Assembly: GCA_028015205.1 (NCBI GenBank)
Contig: CM051517.1
Span: forward strand, 47,813,135 to 47,877,134
DNA from: Mytilisepta virgata
Lineage: Eukaryota > Mollusca > Bivalvia > Mytilida > Mytilidae
Reading direction: 5' to 3'
Length of the DNA stretch: 64,000 nt
Under the pieces are notes generated by a model, which saw only the letters and a program-made list of their open reading frames with translations, was not told the origin of the DNA and did no database searches. Of this stretch, positions 29,301 through 36,639 are shown one piece after another. How positions within the stretch are numbered: the first letter of the stretch is position 1; each line of letters opens with the position of its first letter. Made by a program: the position numbers and the translations under genes.

Positions 29301-32300
29301 ACAGGAATTTTGTATATTTGATAAAGGTTCTTTTCTCTAGTCTGTATCATCTACCCTGTATCGCATACCCTGTATCGCATACCCTGTATCGCACCCCTTT
29401 CGGAACCTCTCATATGTTATTAACCGGTACTCCTCGATATTATTGTCAGTTGCAGACGACAATTACTGCCATGTCACGGAGTCCCCGTTCAGTTGAAATG
29501 GGGAGAGACTAATGAACCAACGTTGGAAACCATTTCTCCCCCCGAGTTACATTTGCTACTTGCAAGGTTTAAAAAGGCTAATGACGGCGAATACGGGCCT
29601 GACATCTTGAATCAATGCAGGGCAGCATAAACCGGTATATAGGGAAATATGTGTCGTATTCTAAGGTGGGAACAGCTCACAATATTATTAGTGAATGCAT
29701 TTAATTAAATGAAAAAAAATCATTGTCTCAAAATGCTCTTATACATGCATATTTGTGAATATGTTATTAGAGACATGTTATATATCATGAATCTGGATCT
29801 ATTAAAATATATGATAAACAGAATAATACATGGCAAAATCCGTATCGCATGCTGTATCACCACGAGGAACCAATATCAGTCCCGAGGGCCGAAGGCCCCG
29901 AGGGCTGATATTGGTCGAGTGGTGATACAGCATGCGATACGGATTTTGCCATGTATTATTCTATATATAACAATAAATCTACTATCTTTAATATTTCAAA
30001 CATTAACAAACTTGTACCTGGAAATAAGTATGCACACTATATTGAAATGTAACTACATTGTACAAAAATCATATAAACTCTATTAACTTCTAATGTGGAA
30101 TGCAAGTAATTCAAAATTAGACAAAAATCTAAAATTGAAAAGTATAGAATAAAGTGTATATTCACAAATTTTGACAAATCCTTAATGGCCCAATTTAAAA
30201 TTTTGAAAATAATAACTTTTTTTTTCTGAATAAGTTCTTTTATTACCTAATAGTATATTAATTCCCTTTCTATTGGAGATATTTTAGTTTTAACCATATT
30301 TCAATTTTAATTTGTCTATCGGGCCGATGTTCTATTGCCTGGTGTAGCGTTTTATTGCCAGCGACCCTTTGAACCGCTTTATGATTGGTCATGTTTATCA
30401 GGCCATTGAATGATGACGTTCTATTCCCTAGTGTACATGTAGGGTTTTATTTCCCGCGACCTTTTGACATTTTAAATAATTGTATATTGTAAACTGTTTT
30501 GAAAAATACAATTTAATTACTGTATTCTTATCTCTCTATCCCAAACCTACTACATCAGTTGTACATGTATTACAATGTAGGTAATAAAACTATTATTGAA
30601 TGTGTAGCCAGGCAATAGACCAGAAAATTTTTCCCTCGGTACTGGGAACAGGTAGTGTTCCCAGTACCTTGGGAAAATATTCTGGTCTATTGTCTGACTA
30701 CACATTCAATAACAGTATAATATCTTATTTTGCACCTCACCATTTGAAAGATAACTCTTACCTGAAAGTCAAAAAATCTACTGTAACGTCTATATACAAC
30801 ATGTCTTGATCCATCTGACCACACTACTTTAATTACATATACCTAAAATATTTATCAATGATGGATTTTTATAATGTATTGACTGAATTAAAAGTCTTTA
30901 ATTGTTATATTACATAAAAAATTTGCATTGTCTGTTTTTAATCAAGATACCCGAACCAACTTATGTACAATGTGCATTTTGATAGTTCTCCACCTTTTGT
31001 AAAACAAGTAGACAATGTAATGTAAATTTTAGCAGATTTAATTAAAGAAAATTGAAAAAAAATCAACATTCTGACAATACTGAGAAATTTTATGAACAAA
31101 TTGTGTTAATAGTTCATTTGAATCTAATTTTAGTAATATGGAGTCAATATGCTTTTACAAGAGGTCAATACATGAAATATATCCTGATAATCAGATGACC
31201 AAACTAATAAATCAGAAAACAAGAAAAACACTACATGTACATATGAAATATATTGTCAGTTTTTTAAATAACATACCAAGAGTAATGTTCATAAAATTTC
31301 TCAATGTCTTAATGCATGCTTAAATTGATGAAAACATTTTTTAATACTATTTCTTTTTAATTTTATTAAATTACCTATTAAGAAATACTCCAGTTAAACT
31401 AATGAACAAAGAACAACAGATAATTTGCTGTGCATATCAGAATACATGTATATGTTTAATACAACAAATATTAAACCTATGAAGAATTTTCTTTTTCATA
31501 AACTAGAGGCTCTCAAGAGCCTGTATCACTCACCTGGATTTATCTTGGCTGGTTTTCCCATAAGTACAATGTTAAACAAAGTTAGTGTGTGGTGGCCATC
31601 TTGGTTGAAATTCGAGATTATCAAACACAATTCCAAAAGAGGCCCATTACTGCCATAAGTCTAAACTAAGTTCAACTTTGGTGGCCATGTTGATTGACAG
31701 GCCAGGTTAGCAGCTACAATTCTGAAATGGGACCATCTAAGGTCCATTGCTGCCAAGTCTGGTCCCAATTGGCTCAATAGTTTCAGACAAGATTTTTTAA
31801 TGAATTTTCCGATAGCCTCACTGTCCTAATTTAAACTAAGTTTAGCAGTGGTGGCCCTCTTTGTTTACATTCCGGACCCATTTCTGAAAGACGATGACAT
31901 ATGAACCATTTATGTCAAATTTAGTTTCAATTGGCTTAGTTGTTTCAGACAAGATTTTTTAATAAATTTTCCCATACGGTCCTATGTTAAACTTAAGTCC
32001 TGCCGTGGCGGCCATCTTGGTTGACGGTCCAGATCATCGGACACAATTCTGAAAGAGGACCATTTAAGGACCATTGGTGCCAAATTTGGTTCCAATTGGC
32101 TTAGTGGTTTCAGACAAAAGATTTTTTAATGAATTTTCCCATCGGGCCCTGTGTTTAACTATGTTTGGCTGTGGCAGCCATCTAGGTTGACATTCTGGGT
32201 CATTTGACACAATTCTGAAAGAGGACAATTTAAGAACCAATTCTGCCAACTTTGTAGAGGACCATGTAAGGATCATTCCTGCAATATAACAATTCAATTG

Positions 32301-34527
32301 CTTTTGTAGTTTCAAAGAAGACTTTTTAAATTTCAACCAATCAGAGTGCATAAATGGCTCTGGTTTCAATTGGCCAAGTGAGCTAAAAATAAAATATTCC
32401 ATATTTTGAAATTATTTCAATATTTTTAGTCCTCTACAAAGTACATTTTGTACATGTATGTGGGACACCAAAACATGTCTGAACAACGTATATGTATTGT
32501 GAGTACTATATACTCCCGAAACAGATTATATGATTAAAAAGCTAGAAAATGTGTCTATTAAAAACGGATGCCCCGCCCTAAAAACAGCCCAAGTGTTGCT
32601 AAACTGCCTTGTACTATACAAGAGGACTGTAGTGGTGAAATATCATTGATATATTACTATATAGGCTTCTGAGAAATTAACCTAAACACAAAACTTAACC
32701 AAAAGCACTGAAGCATAAAATGTAGATCATAGCGACCCAAGTGTTGTTGAACTGCATTGTACTATACAAGGTGTCTGTAGTGGTGAAATATCATTGACAT
32801 ATTACTATAGGTTTCTGTGAATTGAACCTAAACACAAAACTTAACCAAAGTCACTGAAGCATGAAATGTAGGTCATAGTGACCCAAGTGTTGCTGCACTT
32901 TGTTGTAATATACAAGAGGACTGTAGTGGTGATATCACTGATAAATTACTATAGATTTCTGAGAAATGGAGCTAAACACAAAACTTAACCAAATCGGGAT
33001 GTACGGACAAGGGTAAATCAATATATGCCCCAGCCACATTCGTGGTGGGGCATAAAAATAAAGATTTACTAAACTCCTTTGCTTTGAAAGAATCACTTGT
33101 CCTAACCCATCAACAGAACATTTGTCTTTATTCACATCCTCTCATGCATTATGGTTATGATATAGCCTAAAATCTGGTATATATTGTACGATAGAAACTT
33201 TAACATTAACCTCTTGTATCTTTTTACTTAGTATACAGAAGTACAATGTAGATGTCTATGATCAATAAAACTTTGTTTCATTTTCCTAATTTGTAAATCT
33301 TTCCAGTTTTTGGTTACATAACATGTCCTTAATTTAGAGGTTTTATAAATTGTAGCATTTACATTGTAGTCTAGGATAGGGTTTTCTTAATTTCCTGGGT
33401 ACAAATGTATGTTAAAGTAATTGTCTGTCATGAACAGGGTCTGATTTTGGAAATTCCTTGTTGTGAACGTACATATAGTTAAATTTTGGAAGGGACAATT
33501 GACACAGATACACCAATATCAATGAATATGGAATGTTTTGCTGTAATTCCAGTTTGGCCTGAATGGTTTCTTTTGAAATTTAAATAGCAGGCAGTGCCAG
33601 AGATTAAATAAATGAAACATTCTCCATACTTTTTAGTTTTCACTGATCTTGTGTTATCTTTTTTTGTTAGTTTACTTGTGTTTCGAGAAAGTGCCTAAAC
33701 CTATAAATAAAACTACATGTATTCTAATCTTATCGTGTATAAATCTAAAAAGTATTTTGAATATGCTCACCATACATACTAATTCTCTGGCTTCCACCCT
33801 GAGCCTCCAATTTGACTTGATAGCCATATTCTCTGAGTTTATTATTTTTCAGGGAAAAATTCCCTGGCCATCTTTTTTCGTAACAGAGGCAAAAATTTAA
33901 GAAAAAATCATTGTCAACTCCTGAAGAAACACCATCAAATAACCTTTAATTAATTTTCGCCCACCGTGGCCCTCTAAAAGGGTTTTGACCTGGACCCCAT
34001 GCTCCTCACCAATTTTCTCAGGGTTTCTCTTATTTATATGTTGGCAAGTATGGCTCCATGGTTGAGTTTGGCAATTAATGTGAGATTATGATCATAATTG
34101 CAGGGCTCAGCCTACTTCAGGATGACAGGGAGAAGTGACTTCTTTCTCTGAAGCTGATAAGAAGTGGAGAGAGACAGGAGAAGTAATTATGTGACGTTCC
34201 AAAGCACCAATCGGCAATATGATTATGTTTTTTTTACAGCTAGTCTTATTTAAATTTTTTTTTAAAAGAAATCCAGATTCATTCTCTGATTTACAGTTCA
34301 AATGGGTTAAGGCAAATTAAACTTGCGGCATTGTAGATTCTCTCCACCCCCCCCCCCCCCAAGATAACTGCAATAAAAGTAACCAAAGTAACACCTATTT
34401 GGCAGATGTCTACAGATGTCTGAGGTGAGTTTAATGTTGACAAACTTACGTAGTGTTTACTTGGATTTCGGCGTTTCTGGACATCTTCAACATGGATTTC
34501 TTTTATATTTCGTGGTTGGTTCGACAT
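2125..34527 (-). CDS. SH3PXD2: SH3 and PX domain-containing adaptor (Tks/FISH family), 5' nine exons; gene continues past left edge
   Basis: Nine exons on the minus strand join in frame to give 350 residues: 34450-34527, 30762-30842, 29113-29188, 22779-22855, 16088-16185, 8996-9144, 5457-5567, 4443-4560, 2125-2386. Residues about 10-130 form a PX domain (KRRNPSKHYV, YRRYSRFFDFQ, RIIPFLPG, RSQIRDVALKRL). A first SH3 spans about 153-212 and a second about 225-277, followed by the family-specific linker GVQIIGRMSEVSDIM. Order and motifs match vertebrate SH3PXD2A/B (Tks5/Tks4), which are membrane-recruited scaffolds of invadopodia and podosomes. PX binds phosphoinositides (basic residues R44/R45 and R89/R95 are present), and the SH3 domains bind proline-rich partners such as ADAMs and WASP-family regulators. 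The start codon aligns with the vertebrate N terminus. Further SH3 domains must lie beyond position 1. Function is inferred from family; the exon joins are read directly. Confidence 0.93.
2975..3526 (+). repeat. Family A element, copy 2 (5'-truncated)
   Basis: Ends in 'ggtcaggtgagctaat' preceded by 'acgacggacgacatatgcca' and 'agtgatga', the same 3' end as the other copies. It contains 'tttcaaaggagaagat' modules and 'gggcaataacccaac', but lacks the 5' AGGCTC hairpin. Confidence 0.7.
3527..4442. other. Intron 8 of SH3PXD2, remainder
   Basis: AT-rich with no repeat or coding signal recognised up to the exon 8 donor. Confidence 0.4.
4443..4560 (-). CDS. SH3PXD2: SH3PXD2 exon 8 (second SH3, N-terminal part)
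   Basis: 118 bp with TTTGTAG acceptor. Encodes ERYISTASYTPQNEDEIPLE, KGTVVEVLEKNLDGWWFVR. The donor is GTTAG|GTATTT: the reading frame stays open past it (YFGSDLF...), but only this cut joins in frame to exon 9 and restores the conserved EG.APSTYL of SH3-2. Confidence 0.9.
4788..5151 (-). repeat. tRNA-derived SINE-like element, minus orientation
   Basis: Read on the minus strand, the head has a pol III A-box-like stretch (TCATGGTAGCGTGCTTATC) and a degenerate B-box region (GGTCGCTGGTCACCTCC); the tail is TTGCCACTGGACGTTAAACA. The same tail occurs at 16318-16974 (minus), 54240-54305 and 20030-20092 (plus). A related head occurs at 16880-16974. Internal match is diverged. Confidence 0.6.
5457..5567 (-). 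CDS. SH3PXD2: SH3PXD2 exon 7 (first SH3, C-terminal half)
   Basis: 111 bp with ATACAG acceptor; donor GTTAGA is weaker than the others but is the one that keeps the frame. Encodes WWFVNVDDKQGWVPSSYLER then KDGLKENTAIRTNLGE, containing the specificity-pocket tryptophan pair and the 3-10 helix VPSSYL of SH3-1. Confidence 0.9.
5862..7124 (+). repeat. Family A element, copy 3 (most complete)
   Basis: 5' hairpin AGGCTCCCAGGAGCCT at 5862-5877, about seven modules of roughly 155-175 bp (cccatagggtc landmarks near 6083, 6240, 6411, 6568, 6741), then 'gatgacggacgatggacgcc' and a 31-nt hairpin at 7094-7124: AGCTCACCTGA, 9-nt loop, TCAGGTGAGCT. No protein coded. Confidence 0.88.
7125..8995. other. Intron 6 of SH3PXD2, remainder
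   Basis: AT-rich. 8690-8990 carries a loose internal repetition ('caaattat', 'tccattccaacaaa', 'actgtacactgaa' motifs about every 55-65 bp); otherwise nothing recognised. Confidence 0.4.
8996..9144 (-). CDS. SH3PXD2: SH3PXD2 exon 6 (first SH3, N-terminal half)
   Basis: 149 bp with TTACAG acceptor and GTAGGT donor. Encodes a short basic linker and then AEQYVVIADYQKADKWDLNL and KAGMVLEVVEKSDSG: the ALYDY-like strand, RT loop and n-Src loop start of SH3-1. The intron falls just before the WW of the domain, as in many split SH3 domains. Confidence 0.92.
9145..13434. other. Intron 5 of SH3PXD2, first part: no features seen
   Basis: About 4.3 kb of AT-rich sequence without recognisable genes or repeat families, apart from a short TA run near 9845. 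This is the longest featureless stretch of the window. Confidence 0.5.
13435..13533. repeat. Short foldback (26-bp arms)
   Basis: GAGTTATGGAATTTCTCCACCC and its inverse complement (gggtggagaaattccataactc) flank a spacer of about 45 bp. It resembles a small foldback/MITE in SH3PXD2 intron 5. Confidence 0.75.
13828..15221 (+). repeat. Family A element, copy 4 (divergent subfamily)
   Basis: Starts 'gagcctcatctgagcctgta' and 'tcgttcacctgg' and ends 'aagtgatgacataagcccac' and 'atggcatatagctaaaa'. The internal module is a different sequence of about 280-300 bp ('atggattcaatggaaacttt', 'ttcatccaaccggaacca', 'gaggagaagatttttgaaaa'), present about four times. Same ends as family A, different core. 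Confidence 0.8.
15222..16087. other. Intron 5 of SH3PXD2, last part
   Basis: No repeat or coding structure recognised. Confidence 0.4.
16088..16185 (-). CDS. SH3PXD2: SH3PXD2 exon 5 (end of PX)
   Basis: 98 bp with TTTCAG acceptor and GTGAGT donor, leaving two bases. Encodes TLIKLPSHISADEEVLDFFD then LEPDDLNPREHE, equivalent to the last helix and tail of the PX domain in vertebrate Tks proteins (LPPHIS..DEV..FF). Confidence 0.92.
16318..16974 (-). repeat. SINE-like element interrupted by a MITE
   Basis: Minus-orientation relative of 4788-5151: tail 'attgtttaacatccactgg' at the left, 'gagaagcagcaaataccaaa' in the middle, and a tRNA-like head at the right (minus: GTGGTCTAATGGAAGCATGC, then GGTTGCAGATTTGATCCC as B-box-like). 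A separate element at 16419-16721 splits it. Confidence 0.6.
16419..16721. mobile_element. MITE with CAGTGTTCC ends
   Basis: 303 bp bounded by CAGTGTTCC and GGAACACTG (perfect 9-bp inverted ends) and flanked on both sides by AATAT, consistent with a 5-bp target duplication. It sits within the SINE-like copy, so it inserted later. No coding capacity. CAGTG-type ends suggest a DNA transposon, superfamily not assigned. Confidence 0.75.
16975..18447. other. Intron 4 of SH3PXD2, part
   Basis: No genes or clear repeats recognised. Confidence 0.4.
18448..18617. repeat. Minisatellite, four copies of 41-44 bp
   Basis: Unit 'tcacaatagacagaccatat' plus 'aatgacaaaagcttacattt' and g, four times with one or two substitutions; the first and last copies carry 'acatcatat' instead of 'accatat'. 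Likely recent local duplication. Confidence 0.9.
18618..19949. other. Intron 4 of SH3PXD2, part
   Basis: Short open frames exist but show no homology or splice context. No repeat family recognised. Confidence 0.35.
19950..20092 (+). repeat. SINE/LINE 3'-tail fragment ending in CAAT repeats
   Basis: 'aactggttctcgtcctgaag', 'catcaaatatttgcca' and 'ttaagca..caatcaatcaat' match 54235-54305 closely. A 5'-truncated non-LTR-type tail. Confidence 0.65.
20174..21285 (+). repeat. Family A element, copy 5 (166-bp core)
   Basis: 5' hairpin AGGCTCACCAGAGCCT, then 'gtatcgctcacctgg'. Three modules of about 166 bp ('gggcaataactcctaaatgg', 'gtagatctcaacatggcaaa', 'ctatctcaaa.agttttggag') near 20420, 20588 and 20752. 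Ends 'agaagttgagctaaaa'. Yet another core between the same ends. Confidence 0.8.
21286..22778. other. Intron 4 of SH3PXD2, part, with repeat debris
   Basis: 21395-21670 repeats 'tgtatgagtttcataaaatt' and 'tggacgaag' twice (about 157 bp apart) and ends in 'ctgacggacgatcaaggg', resembling the 3' part of a tandem-core element. The rest is unremarkable. Confidence 0.45.
22779..22855 (-). CDS. SH3PXD2: SH3PXD2 exon 4 (PX helix, RSQIRDVALKRL)
   Basis: 77 bp with TTTAG acceptor and GTAAGT donor. Completes the glycine codon of PFLPG and encodes KIFFGRSQIRDVALKRLGQI then DEYCS, matching the Tks PX alpha-helical region. Ends in phase 0. Confidence 0.93.
22856..23673. other. Intron 3 of SH3PXD2, first part
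   Basis: AT-rich, nothing recognised. Confidence 0.4.
23674..23835. mobile_element. Foldback element, about 160 bp with long inverted arms
   Basis: Arms of about 58 bp: left 'aaccagagtgagttat', 'cctaaccaatgtaggtaagg' and 'gagataat'; right is the inverse with two or three mismatches. A second inner pair (ctctccctttt / aaaagggagac) shortens the loop. TTAA occurs at both ends. Noncoding. Confidence 0.88.
24858..25797 (-). mobile_element. Element with 12-bp inverted ends and an exact 161-bp tandem core
   Basis: Perfect inverted ends GTCCCCCGCCGC / GCGGCGGGGGAC. Next to the left end is a (CGTC)n run at 24900-24920. Three near-identical 161-bp modules start at 24927, 25088 and 25249, with a decayed fourth near 25410 (landmark 'gtaagcgctctagcaaattt'). 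Non-autonomous. Layout (short inverted ends, microsatellite, roughly 160-bp core repeats) resembles the bivalve 'pearl' elements. Confidence 0.85.
25798..26639. other. Intron 3 of SH3PXD2, part
   Basis: No feature recognised; an open frame at 26475-26747 lacks homology and runs into the next repeat. Confidence 0.35.
26640..27400. repeat. Possible DNA element with 'actaggacgttt' inverted motifs
   Basis: 'gttttggactaggacgtttc' at the left and 'gtcaaaatgtcctagtttga' at the right are roughly inverted relative to each other, and both sides repeat 'gaccatggatgttttggcc' / 'catcctaagccaaatgtcc'-like phrases. Boundaries uncertain. Confidence 0.4.
27570..28017 (+). repeat. Family A element, copy 6 (decayed)
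   Basis: Contains 'gaaagaggactacctaaagg', 'tttcagacaagatcttt', 'gcagtggcc', 'gggaccagctaaggaccat' and a terminal 'caaaccaagtgattgcaaaa', but neither end hairpin is intact. Confidence 0.55.
28018..29112. other. Intron 3 of SH3PXD2, last part
   Basis: AT-rich, no repeat or gene recognised before the exon 3 donor. Confidence 0.4.
29113..29188 (-). CDS. SH3PXD2: SH3PXD2 exon 3 (PX, RIIPFLPG)
   Basis: 76 bp with TAG acceptor and GTAAAA donor, leaving one extra base (phase 1). Encodes LTLLDKFPIEAGAVDPKKRI then IPFLP, the conserved proline-rich membrane loop of the PX domain. Confidence 0.93.
29278..29410 (+). repeat. Repeat with 'tttatcatatattt' foldback and 'ccctgtatcgcat' tandem
   Basis: 'tttatcatatatttaatact' and 'aaatacaggaattttgtata' plus 'tttgataaa' is a diverged copy of the foldback start at 55381-55435. 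It is followed by three copies of a 15-bp unit (ccctgtatcgcatac) and 'cggaacctctca', also matched at 55540. Confidence 0.6.
29821..29961. mobile_element. Foldback element, about 141 bp
   Basis: Arms of about 66 bp: 'gaataatacatggcaaaatc' with 'cgtatcgcatgctgtatcac' and 'caatatcag' on the left, inverse on the right, closing on 'ggcc-gaa-ggcc'. Only a few bases are unpaired. Lies in SH3PXD2 intron 2. Confidence 0.9.
30310..30475 (+). repeat. Two-copy direct repeat, about 87 bp apart
   Basis: 'gatgttctattgcctggtgt', 'gttttattgccagcgaccct' recurs as 'gacgttctattccctagtgt', 'gttttatttcccgcgacctt'. Function unknown. Confidence 0.6.
30589..30716. mobile_element. Foldback element, 128 bp
   Basis: Arms of about 61 bp: 'ctattattgaatgtgtag', 'caatagaccagaaaattttt' and 'cggtactgggaaca', a 5-nt loop (ggtag), then the inverse with a few mismatches. 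Open frames here are a side-effect of the hairpin. Confidence 0.88.
30762..30842 (-). CDS. SH3PXD2: SH3PXD2 exon 2 (PX, phosphoinositide-binding RRY)
   Basis: 81 bp with AG acceptor and GTAAGA donor, phase 0 to 0. Encodes 27 residues including VWSDGS and the PX signature YRRYSRFFDFQ; the paired arginines are the expected 3-phosphoinositide contacts. Only 45 bp separate it from a 128-bp foldback element at 30589-30716 in the downstream intron. Confidence 0.93.
30843..31506. other. Intron 1 of SH3PXD2, start (nothing recognised)
   Basis: AT-rich sequence upstream of exon 2; no gene or repeat seen. Confidence 0.4.
31507..32385 (+). repeat. Family A element, copy 7
   Basis: 5' hairpin AGGCTCTCAAGAGCCT (compensatory change relative to copies 1 and 3), four or five modules of about 150-175 bp, and 3' end 'ggccaagtgagctaaaa'. 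Landmarks as in copy 3. Confidence 0.83.
32569..33054 (+). repeat. Element with three 147-bp modules and 'tgcccc' ends
   Basis: Ends TGCCCCGCC / GGTGGGGCA. Modules begin 'cccaagtgttg' at 32588, 32736 and 32882. The 3' end is 'gtacggacaaggg' followed by hairpin TATGCCCCA..CCAC-attc-GTGGTGGGGCATA at 33025-33054. Decayed relatives at 41840-41960 and 42495-42530. Confidence 0.78.
33055..34449. other. Intron 1 of SH3PXD2, remainder
   Basis: No genes recognised. Contains a C14 run at 34347-34360, just downstream of exon 1 in gene orientation (G14 on the coding strand). Confidence 0.45.
34450..34527 (-). CDS. SH3PXD2: SH3PXD2 exon 1 (start codon, PX beta-1)
   Basis: Encodes 26 residues, MSNQPRNIKEIHVEDVQKRR then NPSKHY, ending at a consensus GTAAGT donor in phase 0. 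The VEDVQKRRNPSKHYV stretch, finished by the next exon, is the hallmark start of the Tks PX domain, so this ATG is taken as the translation start. Any 5' UTR exon upstream is not resolved. Confidence 0.92.
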
Positions 34528-36394
34528 ATTCTGTTGAACTAGTCCGTTTTAAATGTATAACATAGTTGAATTTTGCAATAAATATGTATGATGATGATTC
34601 AGATTAAAAACAAAGGGAGTGAACTTGAAAGGGGAGAGGAACTAAGAAGTACCCATATATTAAATGGTCGACAGTAAAGGCGACAATTGTTCTCCCATAA
34701 ACACGAATATTCAGGCTTTTTATTTTTAATGTACTATCCATGTCCTTATTAACAGCTGATAAATCCTGAAACATTCTAAAGAGTTCTAAGCCACCATCTT
34801 GGATTACCTATCCCTTTAATGTTAAAAAATTAATTAAAAATACTTCCATGTGACATATTTATCTGCACTGCGATCATTACATACTTTTTCCACTTTGTAA
34901 ACTCGCGACTGATCTTTTGTAATCCGATTTAAGGAATTTTGATTGTAGATTTACCACTACGACGATTAATTTCGTATTTTTTATTGTATCTCTCCTCTCG
35001 TTGCTAAAATCATTCATTTTCTATTGGACGCTATTTCAGTTTTACAACGAAGAAATGACATTGTTTCTGCAACCTACATACACACCTTACAGGTAATGGT
35101 AATCTTTAAGATACGTAGGTTATTACAACTTTTTGGAAAAAATTGTTTTTTCCTTATTCGTTGTAGACTTTATAATTGTGTTTAAGTGATATTTACATTT
35201 GATTGTAACATGTCCTAATCTAGATATAATTAAAAATCGAAACATTTGAGGGTGTAAAATGTTTCATAGGTATTTTGGGGGCAATTTTTGTTCAAAGTTA
35301 TTTTTGCCGGGGGGGGGGGGGGTAATTTATGGAAATTGTGTTTTTGTGTTTTGTGGAGAATTATTTGAAAAAGTGCTACTTTTACGGGATAGAAACGAGC
35401 CCGTGTCAAACACCGTAAACATATTACGCAATGAATGCTGTAATTTAGCTTTTACAAACATTGCAACAAAAAAAAAGCTTGTTAAAACATCAAAAGTCCC
35501 TTGCCGTTGTGGAGACTGCCTCTTTGACTGACTGACATTAAAAGCATCGGCATTTTATACATTAATTTTCCTGTTTTGGTAATATATTGTACTGAATAGG
35601 ACTGCATATGTAACATTGTTATTTTTTTTTTAAATAACATATTAATGATGATATGTTCATAAAATTTCTAAAAAATACAAAAAAATTAATGCATGCTTAC
35701 TAAGTCAGTGGTCTCAGTGAAACCAATAAATCTGTGATTTGAAAAAGTATTGTAAAGATGCGCACCGTGTTATTTAGAAGTCTTGAAGTTTCAAACATAA
35801 TATATAGGCCTAACAGAAAACATAAAACAAAATTTCCAGGAAAAAATGCAACTTGAGATTAAATTTCAGCTACTTATGAGCTTCATCTTATGGTTGCGCG
35901 CAAATTGAAAATAATTATTTTCCTTCGCATTGTTGACGGCCTGGCTTCTATGGCGTTTCTCGATATCTTGAATTCTGTTTATCTCATAAATGCCATGTAA
36001 TTTGTAAAAAAAATCAATAATTCCAGTTATTGGTTTTTTTTTTGAGAAACAGAATCATAAAAATGAAATAGAAAAATCCTGAACGGAGGAAATAAATTTC
36101 AATTGTTAGAAATAAATAAACTTCAGAACTTTTTTGCAATCCAGTGTTACCTGTGAAAACAACAGATTTTGAGATGTACAACTGTCAATAAATATGTTCA
36201 GGAATAACACAGACCGAATGGCACGCGACGGGTGGTAAGTTAATAAAACAACAATCTTCATTGGCATATAAAAAAGGAAAGAAAACGTTGTGCATCCTGT
36301 ACATTCATTCAGTTATGTATAGATTATCTCTCATTGGGCAGCATCAATATAACAAAATTGCTACACGTAGCCATGTCCCCCGCTGCAGAGAAAA
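34528..36394. other. Intergenic, upstream of SH3PXD2
   Basis: Presumed to contain the SH3PXD2 5' UTR and promoter, but no TATA box or initiator could be assigned. A G14 run lies at 35309-35322. The open frame over it (35259-35531) has no homology. Confidence 0.4.
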
Positions 36395-36529
36395 CCACAG
36401 GCACTTGTTTCTATCAATGGGAAGGTCGACTATCAATGGGAAGATCAACTATCCATGTATATTATACATGGATAGTCGATCTTCCCATTGATAGTCGACC
36501 TTCCCATTGATAGAAACAAGTGCCTGTGG
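36395..36529. repeat. Near-perfect palindrome, 66-bp arms, 3-nt loop
   Basis: Left arm 'ccacaggcacttgtttctat', 'caatgggaaggtcgactatc', 'aatgggaagatcaactatcc', 'atgtat'; loop 'att'; right arm is the inverse with one mismatch (a/g at 'atcaact'). Each arm also holds a 19-bp direct repeat (ctatcaatgggaaggtcga / ctatcaatgggaagatcaa). Confidence 0.96.
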
Positions 36530-36639
36530 AGAAAACATGAAAAGTCGAAGTCCCGCATGATATAAAAAATGTGTATTGAAATGGTGGCATAGTATGGATG
36601 TCAACACATAATAAACAAAATGCAGTACAATACAAATAA

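Noticed and set aside
30600..30809. 69-residue plus-strand frame
   Set aside because: Spans the foldback at 30589-30716 and the antisense of SH3PXD2 exon 2.
35259..35531. 90-residue plus-strand frame through a G14 run
   Set aside because: Glycine run from the homopolymer, no recognised domain, isolated in intergenic DNA.
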